Positions 14,548 through 27,800 of a DNA stretch of 64,000 nt are shown here, one piece after another. The notes beneath the pieces are model-generated. The model was not told where the DNA came from and did not search any database. It was given only the letters and a program-made list of their open reading frames with translations. The DNA is from Dirofilaria immitis. Lineage: Eukaryota; Nematoda; Chromadorea; Rhabditida; Onchocercidae. Location of the stretch: contig JAKNDB010000068.1 of assembly GCA_024305405.1 (NCBI GenBank), positions 11,711,001-11,775,000 on the forward strand, given 5' to 3'. The position numbers and the translations under genes are program-made. Every line of letters begins with the position of its first letter. Within the stretch, counting starts at the first letter, position 1.

Positions 14548-14759
14548 TGATAAATTATCAATCTTTTATAAAAAGTGAAAATGTTTTTAATATCTCAATG
14601 AAATTCTATGATATTGATGACCAAAAATCTAACCATAACGTTAGAAGGCATCTTAGAAATATGTGTGAAGACAATTTTATATTATGAATCACATATCTAT
14701 GTCGAGATTTTCATTTAATGCAACATTTTCACTTTTTATAAAAGATTGATAATTTATCA
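14548..14759. repeat. Perfect 38-bp inverted repeat with 136-bp spacer
   Basis: The arm at 14548-14585 (starts TGATAAATTATCAATC) is repeated exactly in reverse complement at 14722-14759 (ends GATTGATAATTTATCA). The match stops sharply on both sides. No target-site duplication is obvious and no coding sequence lies in the spacer. A small non-autonomous element (MITE-like) or a transcribed hairpin are possible readings. Confidence 0.85.
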
Positions 14760-17022
14760 TACCTTTCTTTCGTTTAATGCAAAAATATTCCGATTATTTT
14801 GATATATTTATATCACAAAATATTTCTACTTTTATCACCGAAGAGTATCAGCTAGTAATTGATCAAAATTAATGAATATATCAAATGATAATAAATTACT
14901 AACAATGATGAAATATGAAATTATTGATAAATGATTATCTGTAATAGTGTTTTGTTTAAAACAAAGAGGAAATATAATGAAAAACGATTAATTAAAAATT
15001 TAATGAAAATGTTATCAATAAGAATACTATGTATATGAATGAATAATATTAATGTTAATTAAATAATGGCAGTTGAGCAATTTAATTTTAATTTAAAATG
15101 ACTCAATTTAGGATAATGCGATGGATTATTTCAAATACCGTACTTTTTATCTTATTTATCCTGAAATGATGAAAATATTTCTTATAAAAAAGGAAAAAGA
15201 GACAAAACATTTAGCAGTAAATATAGCATAAATGCAAACATTTTTAATAAGAGATATTTGTATCTATAATTCGGTATATAAATACGTTACAGTAATCAAA
15301 TTGATTAACTTGAATGATACCGTAACATCCATTGCTTCATTTCAATGAATTAATATGACAAAATCATTTTTTTTTCTTTTATAATTTTCAGTATCACTAT
15401 AACAGTAATATAATTGAATAACATTTCTTTTATAACAGTACGTAAAAGGTATGTTAAATTTGATTGAAGATGAAATTTGTATATTAAATTACTGAAAATT
15501 ACAAAAGAATCTTCCAAAAAGGATTGAATTTTAAATAATCGATTTGAAATAATTTTATTTGATGAAATTGTTATTGCCTGGGAATATTCTAAAGATTTAT
15601 TGAATAAAATCTTTAGATAATTGACGTAAAAACGAAAAATCATTTGTCTTCCTATTTTCTTTCTTACTTTTTCGCATTTCATTCTGTTTATAATTTTTGT
15701 GCAAATTTCATTCTTATATTATTGATCATTCAATATATTTCACTTTGATAATATTTATATTTTTCCGATATTTAAGTCTTCTCTCTTTAATAAACATTCG
15801 ATTCATCCTTTGTTTATTATAAAACTTTAATCCATTTTTTTTTAAATAAAAACTTCATTCCTTTTTTGTTTTGCTTAAAAAAAAGAAATATATTTTCAAA
15901 GATTTGAAATGTTTATTCTATACTGTTGAATAGTATTTAATAAACGATAAATTAATTTGAATGATAAATGATGTTGATAAATTCAATAAGTATAAAATTA
16001 TATTAGATAATAGCATTTGATTATTTTCCATAGCTTCCTACTTATAGACATATGGAATATATTTTTATCACAGTCAGATTGATTGTATTATTTTTAATAC
16101 AATATATATTGGAATTAATTCTCAAATTTCGATTATAAAATTATAGTTAAGATTAAGGTAATAATTAATAGGAAGTATGATTTGAGAAGAGGACAAAAGA
16201 TATGTATACAAATGCATGAACTATTAAAGGTAACATTATTTTTAATAAAGAATTAAAAAACTAATATAGCTTTCATATGATATCATTGATTGCTCTCACT
16301 GATCAATCTAGATCATAGTTCATGATCAAAATTATCGCTGAAAATCAAAAAATTTTTTAATAAGAAGTTACAATATATGGCAGTTACAATATATTATAAT
16401 CATGCTTCGTTTTTAAATTTAAAAATAGAAAGCACATAAATCGATATAATTGAATATGCTGCAATTAATCAAATAATCAAATTTGACGATTATTTAAAAC
16501 TTCCAAATCGTAACATTTCAATTCATCATTACTTATCAATTTCCAATTTGATTACCAACTATTGACGAGTAATGATTATATTTTCTATATTACATAATAT
16601 TTAGCAATCACTCATTTGATGTCCGTTTTTGATGATTATGATGATAATTTCAAATATTTATATTATTGTATTATTTCATTTGAGAATGATAGATAGTTGC
16701 AACTTTTTCATAAAATAAATATTTTTGGTAAATCAACTAGAAATATAATAATAAATGAGAATATAAGAAAGAAAAATATTCATTTTTTTTTGTTCCAAAC
16801 AATTAGCATTTTATTTGAATACTTCTCTTATATTGTCTTATTTTTAAAATCTAACAGTCATATCTCTTTAAGATAATTATCATTTTATCATAATATCCTC
16901 AAGTAGTTATCTTAATATCTTTTAAATATTTACTCTCATATTACTCTCTTGACAGTATTCTCAATATTAGTGAAAGTATTGAATTATCAATATCTTTAAC
17001 AGATTCGATTAACGAGGTGCCA

Positions 17023-19057
17023 TTATTTTGGATTTTTATTTTCTTTTGATGCCATCATCATTGATGCATTTTTCCCGGTATTTGACCTTTTCATATTGGA
17101 TGATGATTGAGATAACGAAGATGTTGCCGATTCTTTTTCCTCGATGAACTTCGTGTAGTCGTTGTTTCAGTACTTGCTGTATGTAATCTCACTAATTCCT
17201 TCGGTTGTGGTGGAGAAGTTTTTAAAATTGTTGCTGGCGATACTAAATGATTTCCATTATCCTTCATAACATAAACCGGTAGAATAGCTACTTCTGGTTT
17301 CCCTTCCTTGACATAGAATACAACTGGTTTGTCATCTCCGACATGTGTCATATATGGTGGCAATTCGGGCATCTGCAATCATTTCATTCCCTTAAAATTG
17401 CATTTTATAAAAAAATTTCATCGATTTTCTGTCTCAATAAGACATTCAATAAAACCTAAAACTCCAATGCATCCACAAAGAATTTATTTACTTTATATCA
17501 ATTAGCTTAATTTACGATATCTATCAATCTGTGATTATTGAAAATTTCTGCTTAAACCTTTATAAAATATCGATATATTCATTTTCAGTAATGCAATATG
17601 TTAATTTTAATTCTTTCATTTATTGAAGTTAAGAATATAATTGAATTCCATCGTCTTTTCCTAATTATTGAAAAGTAAAAATAAACTTTTAGGCACCTTT
17701 TATAACTTCGATACCTGGGAAAATAAAAATTTAAATTTGATTTCACAATATAAGATTAAAAATTACATTTTTAAATAATCATCGGCACCATTAATTTGTG
17801 TAAAAATAGGTTCTTCACCAGTTTTGGAATTTGTTGAAGTAGCACTTATTTCAATTGGATGAAATTGCCAGACTTTTTCTAATTTTTCGATTCCCTATAA
17901 ATCAGTCATTTTATTCTTCGATATTTAAATATGTTTATTATATCTTTTTCATCTAAATCTAATATTAATTTTCATAAATCTAACTGAAATTTTGCATCAA
18001 ATTTGAAAATTTTAAATGCATCAATATGCATCTTTTCTATTTATAAAATATCTTATCTAGCTAACCAAAGTTTTAAATCCTATATTTGAGAGATTATGTT
18101 GAAATTAACTCGAAAAAAACGTTTTAATAAAACCAATTAAATTAAATTTACTTCTGGAAATTCAAAATTAAGAATTTATAAAGGTCTGACAAGGAATTTG
18201 CTAAATCAAAAGGTTATTAAATATAATAGAAATGTCAAACTTCTACAGGTGATAATTTAATCAATCGTTTTTGTTTGATGAAATTTGTGAAATTTGCTCT
18301 TCTTCAATTGCTGATAATATTTCTGGCCTCATTATATATAATATAATAATAGCAAGCAACATAATTGTTATATTTACTAATGCACCCGCTATAACTATCT
18401 ATAATGGAATTAAAAAAAGATATTACTAATTTTAATCATTTCTAAGTAGGAAATAAATACATTTTTAAATTGAGAAGGAAAAAGAAAGAATTTATCAGTA
18501 TCATTGATTCCAATATTTTAGATAGGATTCGCTGATAATGACAAGAATAATGATAACAAGAACGATGATAACAAGGATGAAAAATACAAAGGAGTGTTAT
18601 TATAGCAACTGTTATATAAAGTTAAGTTATAGGACCGACATCATATAATTTTAAAAGAATGATTAAAATGATTGCATTTTTTCTTTTATTTTTAAATTTT
18701 CAAACTACTATATATTTTGATTCTGTTCGACTAACTTAGTCGAACAGAATCAAAAGGCCAAGAATAAAAGAAGATAATAAAAGTGTTTAGGCCAAAAATG
18801 AAAAGAAATAAGCCAGGGATGTAAATAATAAATATCATTTTCAATTTTGAAAGTAGCAGCAAAAATTTGTTTAGAAATTTTTTAAATTAATTCCAAACGA
18901 ATATGTGATTAAAATTGATAATCCCAAATAAAATAATACATACCAAATTATGAAGTGATAGTCTACTGTAGTCTGGATGATATGATAAAGAGCTAATGGT
19001 TAAACCAAATTTTAAACTATCCATTACCACAACAAATAATAATAACCAGTTAACCAT
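17023..19057 (-). CDS. Unrecognised membrane protein, Ser/Thr-rich tail
   Basis: I do not recognise the family. Exons (minus): 19057-18944, starting ATG with a hydrophobic leader (MVNWLLLFVVVMDS) and ending at a GTATGT donor; 18398-about 18247, with a transmembrane stretch (ITIMLLAIIILYI) then an acidic tail; 17894-17767 (begins GIEKLEKVWQFHPIE); possibly a short exon near 17714-17687; and 17372-17023. The last exon carries DDKPVVFYVKEGKPE, then a proline, Ser/Thr and basic C-terminus. Two one-base breaks at T5 runs interrupt the frame as read: 18268-18272 and 17134-17138. Adding one base at each keeps the neighbouring frame open, for 42 or more codons in the last exon, and makes the exon 2/3 phases fit. 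As written, exon 2 stops at 18261, giving an 83-aa alternative. Probably a single-pass protein with a cytosolic Ser/Thr-rich tail; the role is unknown. Confidence 0.55.
18715..18755. repeat. 41-bp near-perfect palindrome
   Basis: Twenty bases (TTTTGATTCTGTTCGACTAA) are followed by one C and then their exact reverse complement. It lies in the first intron of the membrane-protein gene. It would form a stem with almost no loop, so it may be a site for a dimeric protein, a remnant of a mobile element or an assembly fold-back. Confidence 0.85.
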
Positions 19058-20467
19058 AATTCGAATTTAATCTAACAAATACAATTCATCTTCAATTTAA
19101 TCATCTCCTTTTGTACTTTTCAACAAAGTATTGAAATAATTTGCATAATCTTTTAGTTTAAAGATAAGAATTGATAAAATTTGATTAAATAAATTAGCAA
19201 TTATTATTGATATTTAGGATGAGAGAAAATGTATTCAAATATTATTATAAATATGTAAGAAATATTTCAATCTTATTTCAAATTTATTATTAACGAAAGT
19301 ATGCATAATAGATTATTTGAAATATATCTTTGAAAGATTAAAATAAATGTTATTCCTTCCCTTTCTATTACTTAATTACTCTTAATCGAGATAAAAATAA
19401 TTAAATTAAATCATATAATTGATATTGTTAAACGATGAAGATGTATTTCAATTGAAATATTCATCAGATTATAAAACTTGCTTATCATTATCTTTCATCT
19501 CATATTTCCGGCTATTATGGAGATATTCAAAGTAATTTTTATATTTTTATAAATTAACAATGATTTTATCAATTGTAAAAATCATTTACATGATACATTA
19601 AGACAATACATAAGCAAGTTTTAAGACAATACAATATTCAACATGATATTTTATGGATGCTTTATCTTTTGGTATCGTTGTCAGCGATCAAATCGATTAA
19701 ATATACATATGATCTGTACAATACACGCTATTCCATTGTAACCAATTTGACGAGAACTTTCATGGATCAGTTTTTATCCAATTCTATGAAACCTTCAGAG
19801 AGGTATTAAAGATAATTGTTTTTAAGCAAGATAAAATAAAAATAAAAAAGAAATAATAATAGCAAAAAATCATCGGATTATATCACTTGTTTATCATCTA
19901 CATCAATAATTAATTAATAATCGATAATAAATTATATTAATAATTAATAACTTCATTAATCATGTCTCAATAAATGAGCAAGAAATGGAAATAAATGAAA
20001 AAGAGGAATATAATTATTATTTATTAATAAATTTATAAGAATAAAGTATAAGCAAAATATAAATTAAATAAGTAATAAGTAAATGAATAATTAAGCAGAT
20101 AAATGAATAAATAAATAAGTTATTAAATTAAATGAATTTCCAATATATAAAATAAAATTAATAATTATTGAAATATACATAGAAATTTTGTATTATTAAA
20201 ACAAAAATCATTCTCATAAATAATATTTTATTTTAATTTATATAATTAATAATCGATAATAAATTTAAGTAAAATGAATTGAAACATAAACACGAAGAAG
20301 AGATTAGAAAGACAACGAAAGAATGGTACTACTACTTGCAAAATGCATGCCATGCAAATATGGACGATATATTCATTAATCTATTTATTATCTATACGTG
20401 CATAACTTTGATGCGTATTTATGAATGTATGCATTTTTTTATATGACGTATGTATGTATTTATATAA

Positions 20468-20472
<5 letters not shown>

Positions 20473-20563
<91 letters not shown>
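20473..20563. repeat. (AC)n dinucleotide microsatellite
   Basis: About 90 bp of pure AC repeat. Confidence 0.97.
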
Positions 20564-20565
<2 letters not shown>

Positions 20566-20699
20566 GTTATTTGGACATCAATATGACATAGGGTTTGTCT
20601 ATTGGTATAATGCTTATATGTCCACATATTGCATGTATGTGCATAAGCATTCGTGTTAAATGATGTACGTTTATTTATATACACGTATATCTATGGGGT

Positions 20700-21079
20700 A
20701 CGTCCGTGTATATGATATATGTGTGTGTGTGCGTGCATGTGTGTGTGTCTGTGTAATGTATAAGAAGCAGGCAATGTAGCACGTGCTCGCGATGCGTTTG
20801 CACATGTATATGCGTGTTTATACGTGTATGCGTGTATAATGTGTGTGTGATGTACGTGTGTACGTGTGTATACAATCGTGTGAATGGCATGTACGTGTGT
20901 CCATGATTTGTCTGTATATATATGTAGATATGTATGTATATATGTATATGTGTATGTATATATGTATTTATGCATGTATGTATGTATGTATATATGTATG
21001 TATGTGTATGTATGTATGTATGTATGTATGTATGTATGTATGCATGTATGTATGTATGCATGTATGTATGTATGTATGT
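20700..21079. repeat. TG-rich and (TATG)n microsatellite block
   Basis: Imperfect TG/TACGTG repeats (20.70-20.92 kb) grade into TATA-TATG repeats and then an almost pure (TATG)n run at about 20.97-21.08 kb. The Tyr/Met/Cys/Val and Thr/His frames across it on both strands are repeat artefacts. Confidence 0.9.
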
Positions 21080-21814
21080 GACACAGGGAGTCGCACCACT
21101 TGTCACCGAATCGTTGACAAATGGAGATTGTGTCCTTTCTCCCTCAATTTTTCATGAATGAGTGAGGACATTTACAGATACGATATCATTTCTCCGGAGT
21201 GATCAAGAAAGATCGGGAATGTTCTAGAATGACATAGAAGGGATTGTATAGTACACTATTCAATGTAGATATCAATATTCAACCTTACTACTGAATTCAT
21301 ATTCCCGTTGAGATTTCTGATTATGTGTGAATTCCTGTTTCATTCTATATCCCATCTACAGTATCATATCGAAGAGGGAATACTGTACCATGTCCAATGA
21401 CCGGGAGTACTGGGAAGCAAATATCGTATTATGCTCACTGTTAAATGTATTTATCAAGTTCAAGAAAATGGTCATTTCCACTGTCTGTTATCATGCAGTG
21501 ATATTTTAAACTTTTATATAAACAATTGCCGGTAATTTATATAATTTCTTTCTTAAATTTCATTGCGACTTAATTCGAATAGTACTACCGGATTTTGCTT
21601 TTTTCAATATTTGATGTTTGGCATTATTTCAATCGAATCTATGATAGATCAATTCGTAGCGTTCTTTTGAAAAAAATATTTCAATCATAATAATTGATCG
21701 TTGCAGGAATTCGAATTGAATTTGTCGGCGAATTTATTAGCGTTATAAGCATCAATTTCATTATTTCGAAACAAATCACCGATAAATAGCAAATAGTATA
21801 TTGTACAGTAGAAG

Positions 21815-24800
21815 ATGTCATTAAAATCAGTTGTGTTGGGTGATGATCGAGAAGCATCCATCAAACATCAGGTAGAAGAATTCACAACAATTATAGGTGT
21901 CTTTTTTAAGAATATTAGATGATAATTAAATATCAATTTCTGGTCCATACTATTTACGAATCGTTGAATCTAAACGAACAGAATTTCTGCAATCTTCAGA
22001 GAGAAGCAGCAAATTTGGACTAATAGCAGTGCAGACAGATGATGTGAAATGTGTCAGTTAACTTTTTATTCAGTGATACTATAATTTATAGTTTGTCGAA
22101 AATGAACTTAGTTGACAATTGTGGAAATGCAGCTGAAGAAGAGTATTACAAATGATTTGAAAAAGAAAAGAATTGGTAGATTTTCACTAGCATTTTAGCA
22201 AATTTCATATGCTAAGAAATAGTTAATAGTTCAACTAATTATTCATGGAACCCTCATTGAACTTCATTTAAAAATTTAGATTAAATTCGACACTAGCTTT
22301 TCAGAAAACTAATTTTTCTCTTCAGTGCTTACTTACTGTTCATTTATTCTCGTTATTGTTTACTTATCTTATTTTGTATTTTCAGATTGTATCAGTACAT
22401 AAAGCGCTGAACAAAAATGAAGTACCACTAAAGCAGAAACACGCACGGCAAGTAATCGTTGGAACGCATAAAGAAAAGTCTTGCGCATTGTTTTGGAGTT
22501 GTATTTCACGCATTCAATTGGAAAAGAACCCAGTTATTAGCTGGAAATTCTGTCATTTGCTTCACAAGGTTCGCTTTTACTTATTGAATAGATTCCGAAT
22601 TAAGAAAATTTCAATAAATAGGATTTTACATTCTCTTCTTCCTCAGCAGATGTTTTAAGACTTTTTCATTGAGAAATTTATTATGCTTCGTGCTAGAAAT
22701 TTAATTTGCTATAAAATTAGAATAATTATTTTTTTTTAAGTGTGAATGGAAAAATATATACTATTTTCAACTAATCTTATTATTTTGATTGCTGTTTGAT
22801 GACGAGTTAAATTGTTTTTATCCACTATTTACTAAACATCATTTTTAATCCTAGCAATCTTTTTTAAAGTTTTTTCAACAGCGATTAAGACAGTAAATGA
22901 GACATTATAAAAAAAATTGCTTATGTTTTAAATTAGCTGGCGTTTTGCAAATATACAAATGATAACCTGTCCTAATAACATTCTGTCAGCTTTATGTTTT
23001 TGCAGCTAATCCAGGATGGTCACCGAAAAGTGCTAGAAGAATCAGTTCGGTATAAAACCCGTATCGAAGCATTAGGAAACTTTTGGTATCACCTTGAAAA
23101 TTCCGATTATGGTCGGCCTAATTCTTCTTATTGTAAAATGCTTGTGAGCCGTCTCGAATTTCATAACCGAGTAAACATCTTTATTTTGTTTAGTCGTTAT
23201 TTTTCTTCGGTCATGCAGATGTGGTTATGGAATATTCTGAATATACGTTTGTTTTAGAATCATTCTATACCGGGGAATCTGAGGTTGAGCGCTAATCAGG
23301 TTCAGGCATTAGCAAATGCCGATGTGAACCAGTCATTTGAGCTTTCAGTTGAAATGTTGGATCAGATGGATGATTTGCTGGCTTTGCAAGCAGCCGGTAA
23401 TCTTTTTATGAATTTGACTGTCTGGTCAGAAGTTAAAGCCTTTTGATCAAAAATTATATTATTTTAGTTCTCAGAAAAGTGGATAATGTTAACTGGAGTT
23501 CTATGGTTCCTCAAGGACAGTGCATGTTGTCACCATTGATACTTATAATTCTTGATACAAGCAAATTCTATGATCATCTGGTGAAATTGATTTTCAAACT
23601 ACACTCAAGTAAATGTTATTTTTATTCATATAACACGACAATTTTGTAGAAAAACACTTTTTTTTTAAAAAATGCCTTCATATGAGAATTTAAAAAGGCA
23701 ATTTTTAATCAAAACAATGTCTAAAATTTTTAATCGATTCTATTGAGCTTAACTTTCATATAGTCCTCATCTCGAATGCTGCGTTATCTTTAGATCACCT
23801 TTTTTTGTCTCAGAATATTTATAGTTTTGTAACACATTTTTAGTTATCAAATTATTTTAGAATTGCCTCCAGATGCATTGTTTGGTCACAGAAGCAGATT
23901 CAATTCTATTTTTCATCAAACGAAAGAGTTTTATGAAACTTCAACAAATTTACAGTATTTCAAATTTCTGGTTTCAATCCCAAAATTGCCGACACACCCA
24001 CCTAATTTCCTTCAGGCAGCACATTTACATCTCAATTTACTCGTTTTTCAATTTTTTCTTCTAATTAGTTCCAATGCAGGAAATTTTCAGGCATCTGAAT
24101 TGGAAAGTTATCAAGCACCAAATGCTTATCTTCATGGCGATAATGTTAGCGAAACCGATACTCCTCCGGATGAGCGATCTGTAACTGAGGAAAGTTTAGT
24201 CGATGTAGTAGAAGCTGGGCTGCAGAATAGTTCTGATCATATGGATTCAAAGTAATTTTGTGTGCTGTTTTATGGTTTAAACTGTTTTTGTTTTCTTCTT
24301 TCAGTGTTGCAATATTATGAATCTGTTTCTCAATTTTACATTTCACTTTTCAAGTTTTCCTTTCTTATTCTTTTTGATTTTGACATTAATTCTTTTCTAT
24401 TATTGAATATGTCGTAATTTCAGAGATACAATAATTGAAGCTTTAAGGCGAGATGTGGAAGATGCGCGTTATCACAACGAAAGGCTTATGAATGAAGTAG
24501 GCGATAGATTTTTAAAAACTTTTAATGCTGCTGGTCTGTTGTTTTTCCACAGATTGCAGTTCGAAGTTAATCTCCATAGAATTTAAATTTATGTTTTTGA
24601 AATTTTTCTTATTTTAGTATTCAGGTTCTACTCTTTTTTATTTCTACTTTGCGATCACTTTATAAATTACAATTGAGATTTTATTTAAGGCACGTGCTCG
24701 TATTGAGCAGTATGAAAAACGCTTAGTACAAGCACAACAGGAAAATGACCACTATAAACAGACACTGGATGAAGTGAAGGTGCATTGAATATTTACATAC

Positions 24801-27800
24801 CTTTTACTATTTTGCGCAAACTTTTCAAATTATTTTCTAATTTTAGCAAAATATTTCACAAGTTTACAATTTAAAGCTTAGGGCGAAGTTGATAGGTTAC
24901 GAGAGTTAACCCTAACGAGGGGACAACAACGGATCGATGAAGCCCGACTACTCGAAACTGAGCAAAAAGCCCAAAGCAGTGAACTCAATTATCAGAAAAT
25001 GAAAAACGCTTACACTAATTTACGACAAGAGCATATTGAGGTGATTTTTATGTTTTGTGTAATTGGTATTTTCATCCATTTTTTTAAGAGTATTTTATAG
25101 AGATGTAAGGATTTCAATTCTGTTATTATTTTTATTGATTTTGTTTCATTTAATTATTTGATGATCAATTCTATTTTGTTACTCGTTTTTTTGGATGTTT
25201 CTTTTACATTCATCGTATTCCTCCTTACACTGTTAGTGTTCATCTTGTCTAATTCATTTACTGAGAAAGCTGTTATTATGGGTCTTCATTGAAAGAGAGT
25301 ATAATATATTAATTCAAAGCCATAACTTTTTTTGTTCTTTTTGATGACTAATGAGTTTTTAGACACTTACAAAACTTTCTGAGGCCCAAAGGAAATAACG
25401 TCCTGTCAAATGGCAAAACAAAATAGTGAAAAAACTATTTCAAATATGGAAGAAAGGATGGCAGAACTGGAGCAAGAAAGCATTGTTAAAGACGAAAAAG
25501 TGCAAGATATTAGCACTGTCGTCGGTAACCTCCAAAAATCATTAACTGAACGAGAAAGCGAATTGCAGGAACTGAAGCAGGTTAAATTGCAAATCAAGAA
25601 ATATTAATGAAGTTAGTGACGGTAGAATAAATCACAAGAAATTCGAGACAAAAAAAGCTGTTTCAAAGAAACAATTCTTTGCTTTCTTAAGAATGTTTTT
25701 TCTACTGATGTTACATGCAGTATTATTCGAACTTCTGTACATTCACCGGCAAGCTGAGAATATGAAGTTTCGTAAAGCGAACACGGTTGAGACCGAGAAA
25801 TTACGAATGATCTATTAGAGTTGCGGAAATGATCGGTTAAAACTATATCAAAAAATTTAGAAATTGTAACGAGAATGTAAATCAGCTATTATCTGCATCA
25901 TGTATAATTTCATCTCAGTCTTTTATAAAAATAAATAAAATATGGAAGAATTCATACGCAGGTTTGTTTAAATAAAATAACCAAAATTTTTGCAGACAGT
26001 AGAACAAATAAAGGCAGAAAATATCAGCAGTATGGAACAAATGGAAAAGACAAGCGAAGCCAAGCTGCAGACTGTTCTGAAAAGCTTATTTAGTAATAAT
26101 AGTTTCTTATGTTTCTTATTTTTAAATGTTTCATAATTTTTTTGATCGTCGTTCTCTTCTAGATAATTATTTACATTTCACCATTGCAGGTTCACTGTGT
26201 GAAGTGTATAGCCAGATTTTAAAACAGTCTTGTGAAGATCTCCAGAATGCTTTATCAATTACTTACCCTAATCGTATGTACATTTTTATTCATTTTTGAT
26301 ATGTGATAAATGCATAACTTTGTAAGTAATTAATTAATTGGGCAGTTATGTTTTGCAGAGCTATTATTAAATTGGTTACAATGTTAGTAGTATCGTTACG
26401 AACTGTGATTTTGTCATGAGTTTATTACTTTTCATGAATTCACTCATGTTTTAAATAATTTGATGAAAAGCAGTTTGAAATATTTCTGGCACTGATTTAA
26501 TTGCGTTTATTTATTTTGATGCGCTTTTGATAACAACTGTAGTATGAACTTCAGAATTAGTTTTACCGGCTCTTCGTTTGGTCGTCGAAACCACTGAAAA
26601 AGCGATGAATGAAGTTGATGCTGAACCTGACAATTTGTTTCGTCTTTTAACGTTTTTGGGACATCATCTTGCTGATGTTTTATTAAATAGTGCTGCCGCA
26701 GCTAATGTTGTTTCCATCCAGCACTTTCAGAGTATGTAAAATACAAGTATTTTTTTATCTCTGCTCCTAATAATAGGAGTATATTAATTCATCTTGAATT
26801 CCATGATATCTTTGTCTGTCCGATTTATAATGCAAAAAAAGAATGACTTGAAGAAATCGAATTCCGAGAACTTAATAGATTTAATTGAGTTTTCCAAATT
26901 TGAAAATTTAAGAAAACGTTATATCTTTTTATTTCTAAATTTCTATATCTTTTTATTATTTACTTTTGCATTGCCTATATCATTTAAATTGAAGCAGTTT
27001 TCGAACATTATTTTGCAGTAGTGCAGGAGCAGTGTTGCATTGTAATAACTGATGCTATTGCTGTTTATTCAGTGATTGGAAATCTAAATTTGAAGTCTGT
27101 TAAAGAACTTTTCGTGAAGCTAAAGGTAGGTCAACAAACTTGTAACTATTAATACCATCACTGTTCTGCGTATGGTATATGATTATTTTGTTGGAACTGA
27201 TTATCGTTTTATAAATGGAATGAGTGTTTCAGATGACTATCATTTTATCAGTTATTTTAATTTTATTTTACCATTTACAGAGTTCTTTGGAAAAGTTGGA
27301 ACATATATGTCTCAATTTGCCAGCTGGTTCAAATGATGTGACAGCTGAAGTGATCGGTGCTGAGCTTGAGCAAGAGATGAAACGTATGGATGCAGCAATC
27401 CAAAAAGCTGTAGAATTGATTGAAGAAATGCAAAAGAAAAGTCGAGCTACTGATTCTGGGATACGGTTGGTATTTTTTTTTTTATAAAATTAATATCTTG
27501 CCGTGAAAGAATTGTGGTGGAGTTTTCATATCAGATAAATGAAAAAATTATCTAATTCTCGATCCCATAAACTTGTTTCTTACAACAAAACATATTGAAT
27601 TTGATGATGATAATCATTGTTGAAAGAAATTTTTTAATAAATGATGGCTTCATAAATATAAATATCATTTTTCAGTTTAAAAGTCAACGAAGGGATTTTG
27701 GATTCTTGTAACCAACTGATGACAGCAGTAGTAACGCTTGTAACAAAAAGCCGCGCATTGCAGGAAGAGATTGTTGCTTCTGGTAATGATTCGTCTAATC

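Larger units (their letters stand above)
4491..17022. other. Long gene-poor AT-rich stretch
   Basis: I see no supported gene in these 12.5 kb. Reading frames are short and have the composition of the surrounding AT-rich DNA, including the 110-codon frame at 15350-15682 (-). The stretch holds trinucleotide microsatellites, a short tandem duplication at 10063-10117, a 38-bp inverted repeat at 14548-14759 and degenerate GAT/AAT runs near 10620-10790. Confidence 0.6.
19058..21814. other. Intergenic with large microsatellite block
   Basis: No gene seen. The left part (19.06-20.3 kb) is plain AT-rich DNA with TAATAAT-type degeneracy. The middle holds the AC and TATG repeats listed separately. The right part (21.08-21.8 kb) is less AT-rich and probably contains the hipr-1 promoter; I could not identify any element or gene in it. 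Confidence 0.55.

Noticed and set aside
15350..15682. 110-codon open frame on the minus strand
   Set aside because: Composition is the same as the surrounding AT-rich DNA (Ile/Lys/Phe/Asn), with no motif and no splice-site support.
20675..21157. Long frames rich in Tyr/Met/Cys/Val (plus) and Thr/His (minus)
   Set aside because: They are products of the TG and TATG microsatellites; open frames occur on both strands because the repeat lacks stops.
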